Assembly: GCA_016933575.1 (NCBI GenBank)
Contig: JAFGAR010000160.1
Coordinates: 1 to 46,424, forward strand
Direction: 5' to 3'
DNA from: Candidatus Thorarchaeota archaeon
GTDB taxonomy: Archaea > Asgardarchaeota > Thorarchaeia > Thorarchaeales > Thorarchaeaceae
Length of the DNA: 46,424 nt
A model generated the notes under the pieces. It was given only the letters and a program-made list of their open reading frames with translations, made no database searches and was not told the DNA's origin. Shown here piece by piece: positions 22,494 to 30,133 of this stretch (within the stretch, counting starts at the first letter, position 1; every line of letters begins with the position of its first letter). A program made the translations under genes and the position numbers.

Positions 22494-22594
22494 TCAAGTA
22501 TCTTTGCACCATGCTGAGTCATCAAGAGGAAGAGTGGAACCTTATCTGGCTCTTCAAAACTGACCGCTTTTACAAACCGTTCCAGAGCTTTCAC
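22490..22594 (-). CDS. N-terminal fragment of the UroD-fold methyltransferase, offset by one frame
   Basis: A GTG at 22594 opens 34 codons beginning MKALERFVKAVSFEEPDKVP and ending TQHGAKILE, then TGA (22492-22490). This is the characteristic N-terminus of UroD/MtaA-type proteins (R-F-x-x-A-x-x-F-E-E-P-D-x-V-P). It ends just where the downstream 305-residue frame starts, with ATGA overlap; together they make about 339 residues, the normal family length. One base missing in the CTTGAATGAG run would explain the split. The GTG overlaps the stop codon of the corrinoid gene (TAGTG), so it is the true translation start. Either a sequencing or assembly error, a recent frameshift, or a two-chain/programmed-frameshift arrangement. 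Confidence 0.7.
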   Translation of the reverse strand: MKALERFVKAVSFEEPDKVPLFLLMTQHGAKILE

Positions 22595-23241
22595 TAGTGC
22601 TCCACTCCTACAAGATGCATACATTCTCTCGCAACGACGAGTGCAGTAGGTGCTGATGCATCAGCTCCTGTATGTTCGAACAGCTCGGGATCTATTGTGA
22701 AAGGAGCTCCTCCTACGAGAAGCTTGGGTTTCTTAGTCCATTTTGATGCGTCTATGGATTCCTTCAGCTTTTTTAGCTGCAGAACTGAGTTCATCATTAG
22801 CGCGGATACAGCTATAATATCCGCATTGTATTCTTGAGCATTTGATATGAATTTCTCAATGCTTACATTGACCCCAAGATCATACACCGCGAAGAATGGC
22901 ATGAGAAACTTCTTCACTAAATTCTTTCCAAGTGAATGATAGTCATCACTCATTGTCCCAAGAATGATCGTACCCAATTTAGCTGAACCCTCACCATTCT
23001 CATATTCAAAGCGATTGACAACTTCCTCGATAATCCTTGAGGCTACATAGATTATTGTTAGAGGGATTTTTTGAACCATCCACCTTCTATCAAGCTCATT
23101 GAGCATCTTCTCGATTACGATGACCATGTCTCGTTTTTGAAGATTGGCTTCGTCGAACCATCTAATGGTCGATTCTCTAAGGCCAGAGAGAACGAAATCT
23201 ATGACTTTGTCTATTTCTCTATCTGAAACGGGGGAACTCAT
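22594..23241 (-). CDS. Corrinoid (B12-binding) protein of a methyltransferase system
   Basis: A 215-residue two-domain protein. Residues 1-85 are the helical cap domain of MtaC/MtbC/MetH-type corrinoid proteins. Residues 88-212 are a Rossmann-like B12-binding domain: TMSDDYHSLGKNLV contains the D-x-H-x-x-G motif (D100, H102, G105), where the His is the lower axial ligand of cobalt. It is followed by the S-x-L region (VSALMMNS) and the late G-G motif (LLVGGAPFT). It would carry a methyl group between a substrate methylase and the adjacent UroD-fold protein. A substrate-specific MtaB/MttB-type methylase is not in the window. Its stop codon overlaps the GTG of the methyltransferase. The upstream 140 bp hold interleaved inverted repeats. 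Confidence 0.9.
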   Translation of the reverse strand: MSSPVSDREIDKVIDFVLSGLRESTIRWFDEANLQKRDMVIVIEKMLNELDRRWMVQKIPLTIIYVASRIIEEVVNRFEYENGEGSAKLGTIILGTMSDDYHSLGKNLVKKFLMPFFAVYDLGVNVSIEKFISNAQEYNADIIAVSALMMNSVLQLKKLKESIDASKWTKKPKLLVGGAPFTIDPELFEHTGADASAPTALVVARECMHLVGVEH

Positions 23242-23304
23242 TGTCCTGAGATTATACCTTTGGCTCTATATCATTCTTTGTGTTTTGAACAATCCAGATG
23301 TCTT

Positions 23305-23374
23305 CATTCCAGAATGATGCCCGAAATGACTTGGTTTCCTGATAAAGCACCTACTGGAATGTCATTCAAGTCAT
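23305..23374 (-). promoter_or_regulatory. Interleaved inverted repeats (pseudoknot-capable) upstream of the corrinoid operon
   Basis: CATTCCAG (23305-23312) pairs with CTGGAATG (23354-23361), and ATGACTTG (23326-23333) pairs with CAAGTCAT (23367-23374). The order is 1-2-1'-2', the topology of a pseudoknot if transcribed. A further pairing GAATGA (23312-23317) with TCATTC (23362-23367) would compete. The element lies between the stop codon of the 1,000-residue surface gene and the start of the corrinoid gene, about 65 bp before the latter. It could be an RNA switch, or two overlapping protein-binding sites. Confidence 0.4.
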
Positions 23375-23383
23375 CTGCAGCGA

Positions 23384-26300
23384 TTATGTTCGATTTCTTG
23401 TCTTCATGATAGTAATGATGATGACTATGACAATGACACCAACACCTCCAACAAGGAGTAGGACTACCAAGATATCATCAGCTGGCGGAGGAGTTTCAGT
23501 ACCTGAAGTATTCGTACCTGTGGTTGTTGTAGAGGTTGATGTATCCGTTGTAGTGGTCGTGGTAGTAGTTGTCGATGTTGTCGATACCGCGGTAATGTTA
23601 ACGAATACAGTGTCATACGCATAGTTCCCAGATTGGTCAAAGATGGTGAGGGTGAAGTTGTATATTCCTACTGAAAGTCCTGTCACATTGTAGCTGAAAT
23701 CACTCCCATCCCAAGAGCTTTCGACAATTGCAGTCCCATCTCTAGTCAGTACAAGAGAGTCAGGAGCTAAATCTGAACAAGTCCAATTGAGGATTACAAA
23801 TTCATTCTCATCAATCTCTTGATTGATATTGCCTGTAATTTCAGGAATAGTCATGTCCCGACCAGTGACCCAAGTTGTGTTGGAAACGGAGTTACCATAT
23901 GCATCAGTAACAATCAGCGTTACATTGTACAATGCGACTTCTGGGTCGAAAACATAGAATAGTTCATTTGAATCCCACACTCCGTTGCTCTCATCTGAGC
24001 CATTCACAAAGATATGATATGTACCATCGTAGTCCCACGGGTCGATATCTGTTACTTGCCATGTGACATTCGCTGTATCACCTAGTTCAGTTTGGAAATT
24101 GCCGTTGCCAACTAGCGTTGGTGCGGTCGTGTCTTCGACAGTGACCCAGACATCGTCTATTGCATAGTTACCTGTTTCATCATAGAAGATCAGAGTAATA
24201 TTCCAAATTCCGATGTCAAGTCCCGCTAGTGTGTATTGTATGTCACCTGAGAATGTTGTGCTGAAGACTTTCAATGAGTTATTCTCATAGATTGAGTAGT
24301 TCTTGGGACTGAGCTCTGTCCAACTCCACGTGACCATATCTGTTTCTCCAGCCTCATAGCTGAAATCGGCTGGTCCAACAAGATTAGGTCCTGTTGAGTC
24401 CTCATAGGTCACAATGCACTCATCCGTCATTGTGTTGCTATAGTCATCCCATGCCACAACCGTAATATTGTGTTCTCCTGGCGTATCGAAATGCAACATG
24501 TAGGAAATATACTCTCCATTAGAATATGGCAGAGACACATCTAGAACGTCATCAAGCCAGATCTCATATTCGTCGTTGTAATGTTCGTTGAGTGTAAAGT
24601 TCACCCATGCATCATCACCAGCTTCAGCGATGAAGTCGTCTGGAAAATCAGGTGAAGTCGGAGCTGTTGTATCTTCTATTGTAACAATGCATGTTGCCTT
24701 CGCTGAATTACCTGCCTTGTCTATCAGAACTATAGTATAGTTATGCTCTCCTACTGGAGGAAAGACATTATCCCAATTCAATGTGAGTGGTGATGCCCAT
24801 GCATTGTTCCAATATGGACCAGCACCATCCATATACGCCCTCTTCAATGCAGGCGTGTCATCGGTTGCCGTGATATTGAACCAGACTCTTTCACCATACT
24901 CGATTGTATAGTCGCTTGTAGCAGAGGTGAATATTGGATCCTGAGTATCTAGTACTGTGACCCAGACTACATCACTCTGAGATCCATATGCACAGGCATC
25001 AAAGACCATAATTTGATATTCGTAGGTTGCAGGGGCCAAACTATCTAATGAGATTGAAATACTGGAATTGCACCAATCGAATTGGCCTTGCGATGTACTA
25101 TTAATCCAAAGTAAGTATGATCCTGGAAATTGATCGTCCGGTTTCCAAGTGAGCCACTTGTCTGTATCAACGTCATTGATGATGATATCTGAAGGGCTGT
25201 CTAGTGTCGGATCTGTTGAATCAGTGAGTAATGATGCGATTGAATCAGTAGATGATGCTGCTCCTGCAATACTATATGGATTACTGGAGAAATCGCTGAA
25301 TTGGTTTGATGTCCAGACATTCTTGGGAGTTGCTGTCCTATCATCCCAGGCAATAAAGTAGTCACACCAGCCTAGATTGTTGTCGGAGATTGTATTATTT
25401 CCTGAATTACTATCAGCTTGAATAGCATAATAGCATTCGAATAGATCATTGTACTCGATAATATTGTTACTGCTTCCATACAACCACAGTGCTACACCAT
25501 TTGCATTTGTAGTGTGATGGATGCTATTTCCAAAGACATGAGCACCTATTACTGTGTGCATCCAGAGATTGTAGTTATACCCACATGAGATGTTATTGTT
25601 CGATATAACGATTCCAGGTGTGCTATAGGGTCGAACACATGTAGAAGCTTGCCAGACAACATTGCTGTCCATGACGATGTTACTACCTGTGGAAAAAGTA
25701 ACACCAGTCCCCTTAACTACAGAGCGAATTTCGTTATTGGTGATCGTTAGATTGTCAGTTTGCTCACAGACAATCCCCCACGAGTTTGAAAGAGAACCGT
25801 CATAGTTTATCCGGTTTATCATGTTCCCAGAAATTGTTACATTTGGGGTTTGGAATAATTCAATTCCTCGGAAACCCGTAATATCAATAATCGTGTTGTT
25901 GATCAAATCTACATGTGGGGTTCCCAGTACTTGAATCCCTTCAGAAGAGCAATCATGAACATCAGTTTGTGTGATGTTGAGATCTTCGCAATTGTCCACA
26001 TAGATTCCTGTTCCAGTTCCAAAGATTTCACAGTTGTAGATTGTACCATTATCCGCATCGTTGAAACGTATTCCATATGAACTACTCGCAGCAGTGAGAT
26101 TAACAATGCAGTTTTGAATGATGAAATGCTTTGTTGTTCCAGTTATATAGATGCCATTGCCTCCTGAGGAGGTTGTCACCGCTACACCATCCAAAATATA
26201 CGGGTCTCCGGGAGTACCTGTACCAGTAAATCCAGCTCCTGTGAAGGCACTATCTCCTGACACAGTAATTGCAGAAGTCACGATTTCCTTCTCATAGGAG

Positions 26301-26410
26301 GGCGTGCTATAATTTACAGATGCTATATCTGATGTACCAGATTGCGTGCTTAGTCCAATGAATAATATCAAAGCTAATACTCCAAGAAAGAGATACCTAC
26401 TATCTTGCAT
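23384..26410 (-). CDS. Secreted, membrane-anchored surface protein with NosD beta-helix and Ig-like repeats
   Basis: About 1,008 residues. The N-terminus MQDSRYLFLGVLALILFIGL is a signal peptide; GGGAGAG lies before the ATG at 26410, which I prefer to an upstream start at 26449. Residues about 55-370 are a right-handed beta-helix of NosD/PbH1 type (GTGTPGDPYILDGVAV, then repeated 'I-x-N-C-x-I/N-x-I-x-x-N' coils). Five Ig-like domains follow, most beginning near D-T-x-x-P (for example DTTAPTLVGNGNFQTELGD). A Thr-rich linker precedes a single membrane helix (ILVVLLLVGGVGVIVIVI) and a basic tail. It is thus displayed outside the cell, anchored at its C-terminus. Many N-x-S/T sequons suggest glycosylation. 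The beta-helix may bind polysaccharide; no catalytic residues were recognised. Confidence 0.87.
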   Translation of the reverse strand: MQDSRYLFLGVLALILFIGLSTQSGTSDIASVNYSTPSYEKEIVTSAITVSGDSAFTGAGFTGTGTPGDPYILDGVAVTTSSGGNGIYITGTTKHFIIQNCIVNLTAASSSYGIRFNDADNGTIYNCEIFGTGTGIYVDNCEDLNITQTDVHDCSSEGIQVLGTPHVDLINNTIIDITGFRGIELFQTPNVTISGNMINRINYDGSLSNSWGIVCEQTDNLTITNNEIRSVVKGTGVTFSTGSNIVMDSNVVWQASTCVRPYSTPGIVISNNNISCGYNYNLWMHTVIGAHVFGNSIHHTTNANGVALWLYGSSNNIIEYNDLFECYYAIQADSNSGNNTISDNNLGWCDYFIAWDDRTATPKNVWTSNQFSDFSSNPYSIAGAASSTDSIASLLTDSTDPTLDSPSDIIINDVDTDKWLTWKPDDQFPGSYLLWINSTSQGQFDWCNSSISISLDSLAPATYEYQIMVFDACAYGSQSDVVWVTVLDTQDPIFTSATSDYTIEYGERVWFNITATDDTPALKRAYMDGAGPYWNNAWASPLTLNWDNVFPPVGEHNYTIVLIDKAGNSAKATCIVTIEDTTAPTSPDFPDDFIAEAGDDAWVNFTLNEHYNDEYEIWLDDVLDVSLPYSNGEYISYMLHFDTPGEHNITVVAWDDYSNTMTDECIVTYEDSTGPNLVGPADFSYEAGETDMVTWSWTELSPKNYSIYENNSLKVFSTTFSGDIQYTLAGLDIGIWNITLIFYDETGNYAIDDVWVTVEDTTAPTLVGNGNFQTELGDTANVTWQVTDIDPWDYDGTYHIFVNGSDESNGVWDSNELFYVFDPEVALYNVTLIVTDAYGNSVSNTTWVTGRDMTIPEITGNINQEIDENEFVILNWTCSDLAPDSLVLTRDGTAIVESSWDGSDFSYNVTGLSVGIYNFTLTIFDQSGNYAYDTVFVNITAVSTTSTTTTTTTTTDTSTSTTTTGTNTSGTETPPPADDILVVLLLVGGVGVIVIVIIITIMKTRNRT

Positions 26411-26524
26411 ATGACTCTCTCCCAATTCAACCCGCCATCGGTAAATCATCTAATATTATTTGCGTCTAGCAATCTATGATGAATCTACTTGACTTTCTGC
26501 AGAAATATGAGGATTCTCATCTTC

Positions 26525-26929
26525 TCAATCAATATAGTATTTGGTGGAATTTGAGTAAATCACCATCATTTCCTTTGCTGCGATTTCAAGATGTTCTGTA
26601 GCACGTTCAATCTTAGTTTCCTGAATAAGCGACTCTATTCCGGGCGAAAAGATTCTCCTCATCTGACAATAGGTCGCATGATCATTCAATGCAAATGCAT
26701 ACTCCTTTGATTCAGGACCGAATCTTTCATGTATAGTATCTTTATGTTGGATGATGAAACTGAAACCTTCTACATCTCCTCTTTCAAATGAAATCTGATG
26801 AGCTTGTTTTACCACGCTACTGGTTTTGCTAGGGACGGCTATATTACTGAACTCTTTCATGGAACTCCCTAAAACTTCGGCTAACCGAGCTTCTAAAAAA
26901 TGTGCTGAATGAGAAATTGGTATTGGCAA
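26525..26929 (-). CDS. Hypothetical helical protein, 134 residues
   Basis: A soluble, mostly helical protein that I do not recognise: 'SFERGDVEGFSFIIQHKDTI', 'ESKEYAFALNDHATYCQMRR', 'ETKIERATEHLEIAAKEMMV'. The length of the helices and the end of the sequence suggest a small helical bundle. The start is uncertain: TTG at 26929 gives 134 residues and an amphipathic N-terminus, whereas an ATG at 26860 has AGGGAG just before it and gives 111 residues. It is divergent from the DAO-type oxidoreductase, 60 bp away from that gene's start. It lies upstream of, and in the same direction as, the surface protein gene. No membrane or signal features. Confidence 0.6.
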   Translation of the reverse strand: MPIPISHSAHFLEARLAEVLGSSMKEFSNIAVPSKTSSVVKQAHQISFERGDVEGFSFIIQHKDTIHERFGPESKEYAFALNDHATYCQMRRIFSPGIESLIQETKIERATEHLEIAAKEMMVIYSNSTKYYID

Positions 26930-26989
26930 AGCATAACTGTTAAAGGTAAGAGGTGTCCCACGCGGCTCAGGTCCGTGGAGGCATTATCC

Positions 26990-28303
26990 ATGAGTGAATC
27001 CGAAACCTTTGACATTGTTATTATCGGAGCCGGAATCATCGGTGTAGCAACGGCTTATTATCTCCAGAAGAATAACCCTGACAAGAAGATACTTCTGCTG
27101 GATCGGAATCTCGCTGCTGGGCAAGCGAACACAGCCATGAGTGCGGCTGCGGTAAGGAACATGTTCGCTTCATCGACCAACCAGCTTTTGACTGATAGTT
27201 CTGTGAAATTCATCGATCATGTGCAGAATGATATCGGCTACGAGCTCCTCTTCGAGAAATGTGGATACCTCTGGCTCCTCAGTGATTCGCAATTCCATGA
27301 TCCAAGTGTACAGATGTGGATGGAACGAATGAAAGCTTCTGGAATTCACTATAAAGTCTACAATAAGGAGGAGCTGAAGGAAATGATGCCCGGACTCAAT
27401 GTGGACTTCTCGAACAGTGAAGAAGCAGAGCTCATGAATCTGAAAGAGGTCAGCTATGGTCTCTATGGTGGCGACTGTGGCGTTTTGGATCCGACACGCT
27501 ATGTCGAGTACTACCTTGACGAATTCAAGAAGATGAGTTCAGTCAAGCCACGATATGGTGTGAATGTCGAGAAGCTAATCCTTGAAGCTGACCCGAAATT
27601 GGAACTCCCAGGTGAACCCTTCGTGTGGCAGGAAAAGAAGGTAGTTGGAGTGAGGACCAATAAGGGAGATGTCAGAGCAGAATGTGTGGTCCTTGCAACT
27701 GGAGCATGGGCTAATGAGCTCCTCGATCCCATTGGAATGGATAGCAAGACGAAATGCAAGAAGCGACAGCTCTTTGTCGTGCATGGTGACAATCAAGGCC
27801 TCAAGCAACTTCTCAGGACCAAAGGCTTCAACGAGATGGAGATGTGCCCGTTCACGATTCTGCCAAGTGCAGGCGTCTATTTCAGACCTCAGATGCAGGA
27901 AGAAGGATTCTGGATTGGATGTGGTGATAAGCTGGGTAGAGCCTACAAGTATATCCAAACGGATGAGGACTACGTACCTGAAAGCTCCTACTATGAGAAC
28001 AGTATGTTCCCAGTACTATCCGCTTACTACCCTGACTTCTCTTCCACCCGTCCAGTCAACAGCTGGGCTGGAGGATATTGCTATTCACCTGATGCTATTC
28101 CATTCGTCTACTATGAGAATGGAGTTCTTGTAGCTAATGGTGCGAGTGGATCAGGCATTATGAAAGCAGATGCGATGGCAAGGATTGCAGATGCTTTGTA
28201 TAGAGGTCTCCCGGAGGCTGAGCTTTTTGGTGGCAAATCGATTCCATCAGAGGCACTCAGCATTAAAAAGCGTAAAGTGGAAATTGAAAGTGTCGTGATT
28301 TAG
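26990..28303 (+). CDS. FAD-dependent oxidoreductase of the DAO family
   Basis: About 437 residues. The N-terminal dinucleotide-binding motif is IVIIGAGIIGVATAYYLQK (G-x-G-x-x-G), followed by an acidic end of strand 2 (LLLDRN). The middle contains CVVLATGAWANELLDPIGM, the A-T-G-x-W motif of D-amino-acid/sarcosine/glycine oxidase-type enzymes. The C-terminal NGASGSGIMKADAMARIAD is the family's second FAD-contact block. Substrate is probably a secondary or tertiary amine or an amino acid; which one is open. An in-frame start at 26909 exists, but the ATG at 26990 has GGAGG about 9 nt upstream and starts right before the Rossmann strand. A short hairpin CCACG/CGTGG (26958-26978) overlaps that ribosome-binding site. 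Cytosolic. Confidence 0.87.
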   Translation: MSESETFDIVIIGAGIIGVATAYYLQKNNPDKKILLLDRNLAAGQANTAMSAAAVRNMFASSTNQLLTDSSVKFIDHVQNDIGYELLFEKCGYLWLLSDSQFHDPSVQMWMERMKASGIHYKVYNKEELKEMMPGLNVDFSNSEEAELMNLKEVSYGLYGGDCGVLDPTRYVEYYLDEFKKMSSVKPRYGVNVEKLILEADPKLELPGEPFVWQEKKVVGVRTNKGDVRAECVVLATGAWANELLDPIGMDSKTKCKKRQLFVVHGDNQGLKQLLRTKGFNEMEMCPFTILPSAGVYFRPQMQEEGFWIGCGDKLGRAYKYIQTDEDYVPESSYYENSMFPVLSAYYPDFSSTRPVNSWAGGYCYSPDAIPFVYYENGVLVANGASGSGIMKADAMARIADALYRGLPEAELFGGKSIPSEALSIKKRKVEIESVVI

Positions 28304-28316
28304 AATTCGAGGTTAT

Positions 28317-28335
28317 GAAGAAAAGACATTTCTTC
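28317..28335 (+). terminator. Small perfect stem-loop after the DAO-type gene
   Basis: GAAGAAA-AGACA-TTTCTTC forms a 7-bp stem with a 5-nt loop, 13 bp after the stop codon. There is no following T run, so it is a weak terminator or a 3' end element. Confidence 0.3.
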
Positions 28336-28427
28336 GGATTTGCGTTACGTGCATAGTCAATGTAATATTCTGAACCTTATACCTCAGAGTATTTGAATTG
28401 CCTATAATGCATGAGAGGTGAAAAGGC

Positions 28428-29381
28428 ATGAGCAGTGAGTCCAAAGAATACACATTCACAATTATGGCACTTGAAAGCGGCATCAAATATCCCGACCTGG
28501 ACAGCGTTCCGGACGAACCCCTTCTTATCGAGATGGTCGGCATACAACCTGAATTCTTTGGTCCACTCTCAACAAAGTTCGAGGTGGATCTTGAGGATTT
28601 ACAAGATCTTCTAGACATGGATGAGAGACCTCGTATCCAGATCGAGGATAAATTTACCATGATCGTCTTGAGAGTGCCCGTGGATCTGAACGATCCCACA
28701 CGGGAGTATTCAACTGCGCCCATTGGTATCTTCACGAATGGACGTGACATCATCATCATGCAGCATCAACCTGTACCGCTCAAGAAGAAAAGACTCCGAC
28801 ATCTGATACGAAGAAGTACAACTGCGAGTGAGATCATCTACAACCAATGGGAGATCGTCATCCATAGCTTTGAGACCGTTCTGGATATTATTGAGGCAAC
28901 GATAAAGAATACCGAGCAGACCATTCAGAAGGATCTTTATCCATCACGTATGGACCAATTCTTTCAACTATCACGTGATGCGATATTCGTCGATGCCGCT
29001 TTGAAAGGCAATATACGAGTTCTTCGTGGAATGAAACGATTCCAAAGATTTGGGAAGATGATCCTTGATGAGGACCGTCTTGAGGAGTTGGAGGTCGACC
29101 TTCAGCAGCAGATCGAGCTCAGTAAGATCTATCGGGAGCTAATTGAGAATGCAATGGAGATCTATGATAGCATCGTTGGACACAACCTCAACACAGTCAT
29201 GAAAACCCTGACCGCAGTATCTCTACTAGTCAGTGTACCTACCCTGATAGCCTCCATCTATGGAATGAATGTGGGTTTGCCGCTAGAGCAAGAACCAGTA
29301 GCGTTCCTGATTGTGCTTCTAGCTAGCTTCATTCTCACGATTCCATTCTACGTGTTTCTGAGGATGCGAAGCCTCATATGA
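28428..29381 (+). CDS. corA: CorA-like divalent-cation channel
   Basis: A 317-residue protein with the CorA layout: an N-terminal alpha/beta domain (1-130), a long helical stalk (about 135-255: 'HSFETVLDIIEATIKNTEQT', 'LDEDRLEELEVDLQQQIELS'), a first membrane helix (about 262-280) ending in the signature Y-G-M-N (GMN at 279-281), and a second helix (about 291-311) with a short basic tail. The GMN loop is the selectivity filter of Mg2+/Co2+ channels. The residues after GMN are V-G-L-P-L-E rather than the more common F-x-x-M-P-E, so the cation is not certain. The ATG is preceded by GAGAGGTGAAA. It sits between the DAO-type and DinB genes; each seems to have its own leader. Confidence 0.9.
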   Translation: MSSESKEYTFTIMALESGIKYPDLDSVPDEPLLIEMVGIQPEFFGPLSTKFEVDLEDLQDLLDMDERPRIQIEDKFTMIVLRVPVDLNDPTREYSTAPIGIFTNGRDIIIMQHQPVPLKKKRLRHLIRRSTTASEIIYNQWEIVIHSFETVLDIIEATIKNTEQTIQKDLYPSRMDQFFQLSRDAIFVDAALKGNIRVLRGMKRFQRFGKMILDEDRLEELEVDLQQQIELSKIYRELIENAMEIYDSIVGHNLNTVMKTLTAVSLLVSVPTLIASIYGMNVGLPLEQEPVAFLIVLLASFILTIPFYVFLRMRSLI

Positions 29382-29457
29382 TTCTGTACACATTGTAAGA
29401 TATTTCATATGTGTTCAAGTCATTGGGCTACTATCGCTGAGTCATTCTGAGGGAGAA

Positions 29458-29922
29458 ATGATGATTTCAAAGAACCTAGCAGAGTATCATGTGTGGTCGT
29501 GCAAGAAATATCGAGAGTTGATAGCCTCAATCCCAGAAGAGGACTACACGAAGGTAATCAATAATCGGACTATCGAGGGGATTACTTCTCATATTGTAGC
29601 TGCATTGTTCACCTGCTTCTATACAATCGAGGGGTCTGATGATAAATTCTGGGAGTGGCTTGAAGAAGCCACTATGAAGCAGATACTCGAACGATGGCAG
29701 GAGCTCGATATACGCTTGTTGAAGCTTGCTCTTGCGCTACCCACAGATTCAGTCAATGTACCCCATGTTAGTGAAACTCCCTTCTCGCTTGCTTCTGAGG
29801 ATTTCGTTATGCAATACATACTTCACACCATACATCATAGAGGTCAACTCTCATTGCTACTGAGAGACCTTGGCTATGATGTACCTGGCACGGATTATCT
29901 TCACTTCTTTGCAGAGAAATGA
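29458..29922 (+). CDS. DinB-family four-helix metal-binding protein
   Basis: A 154-residue four-helix bundle. The metal-binding histidines are visible as H45 in GITSHIVAAL and H123/H127 in HTIHHRGQ, followed by the typical DinB ending LLRDLGYDVPGTDYLHFF. DinB-type proteins (DinB/YfiT superfamily) bind a divalent metal; many are thiol transferases or S-transferases using bacillithiol or mycothiol, and others have unknown roles. It begins at ATG 29458 after GAGGGAGAA, a good ribosome-binding site. A second ATG directly follows. Probably cytosolic and monocistronic. Substrate thiol in this organism is unknown. Confidence 0.85.
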   Translation: MMISKNLAEYHVWSCKKYRELIASIPEEDYTKVINNRTIEGITSHIVAALFTCFYTIEGSDDKFWEWLEEATMKQILERWQELDIRLLKLALALPTDSVNVPHVSETPFSLASEDFVMQYILHTIHHRGQLSLLLRDLGYDVPGTDYLHFFAEK

Positions 29923-29929
29923 CTTCCCC

Positions 29930-30133
29930 CTAGATTCCATCTCTAGCTTTCTTTGCGGCTAGTCTAACCTCTTCGTTACTATACGATAGTCCAAGATCTA
30001 TTATTTCGAGAGACCAATCATCGCTTAATCCACTAATGGCATCCAAGATAGAAATACGGTCTTCATCAATGCCAGTCTGATGATTTTTTTGATAAGGAAG
30101 TTGCAATGCGAAATGAACCTAGTTTAGTGCAGT
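29930..30133 (-). pseudogene. In-frame HEAT-like coding remnant after the stop of the membrane/HEAT gene
   Basis: Continuing leftward in the same frame past the TAG at 30134-30136, the sequence reads four codons, a second TAG (30119-30121), and then 62 codons to a TAG at 29930-29932. The last 48 codons are clearly protein-like: GIDEDRISILDAISGLSDDW and NEEVRLAAKKARDGI are HEAT-type helices, matching the style of the preceding gene. The stretch therefore looks like the original C-terminus of that gene cut off by two stop codons, or a separate decayed repeat. Stop-codon readthrough is a less likely alternative. Confidence 0.5.

Noticed and set aside
23406..23624. 72-codon plus-strand open frame rich in Val and Met
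   Set aside because: It is the antisense image of the Thr-rich linker and membrane helix of the surface protein gene.
26958..26978. Riboswitch before the DAO-type oxidoreductase gene
   Set aside because: Only a 5-bp stem is visible over the ribosome-binding site, too little to claim a ligand-binding RNA; noted in the gene entry only.
27575..27958. 127-codon minus-strand open frame inside the DAO-type gene, and the similar long frame at 28313-28759
   Set aside because: Both lie opposite strongly conserved flavoprotein or CorA-like coding sequence and show no protein-like features.
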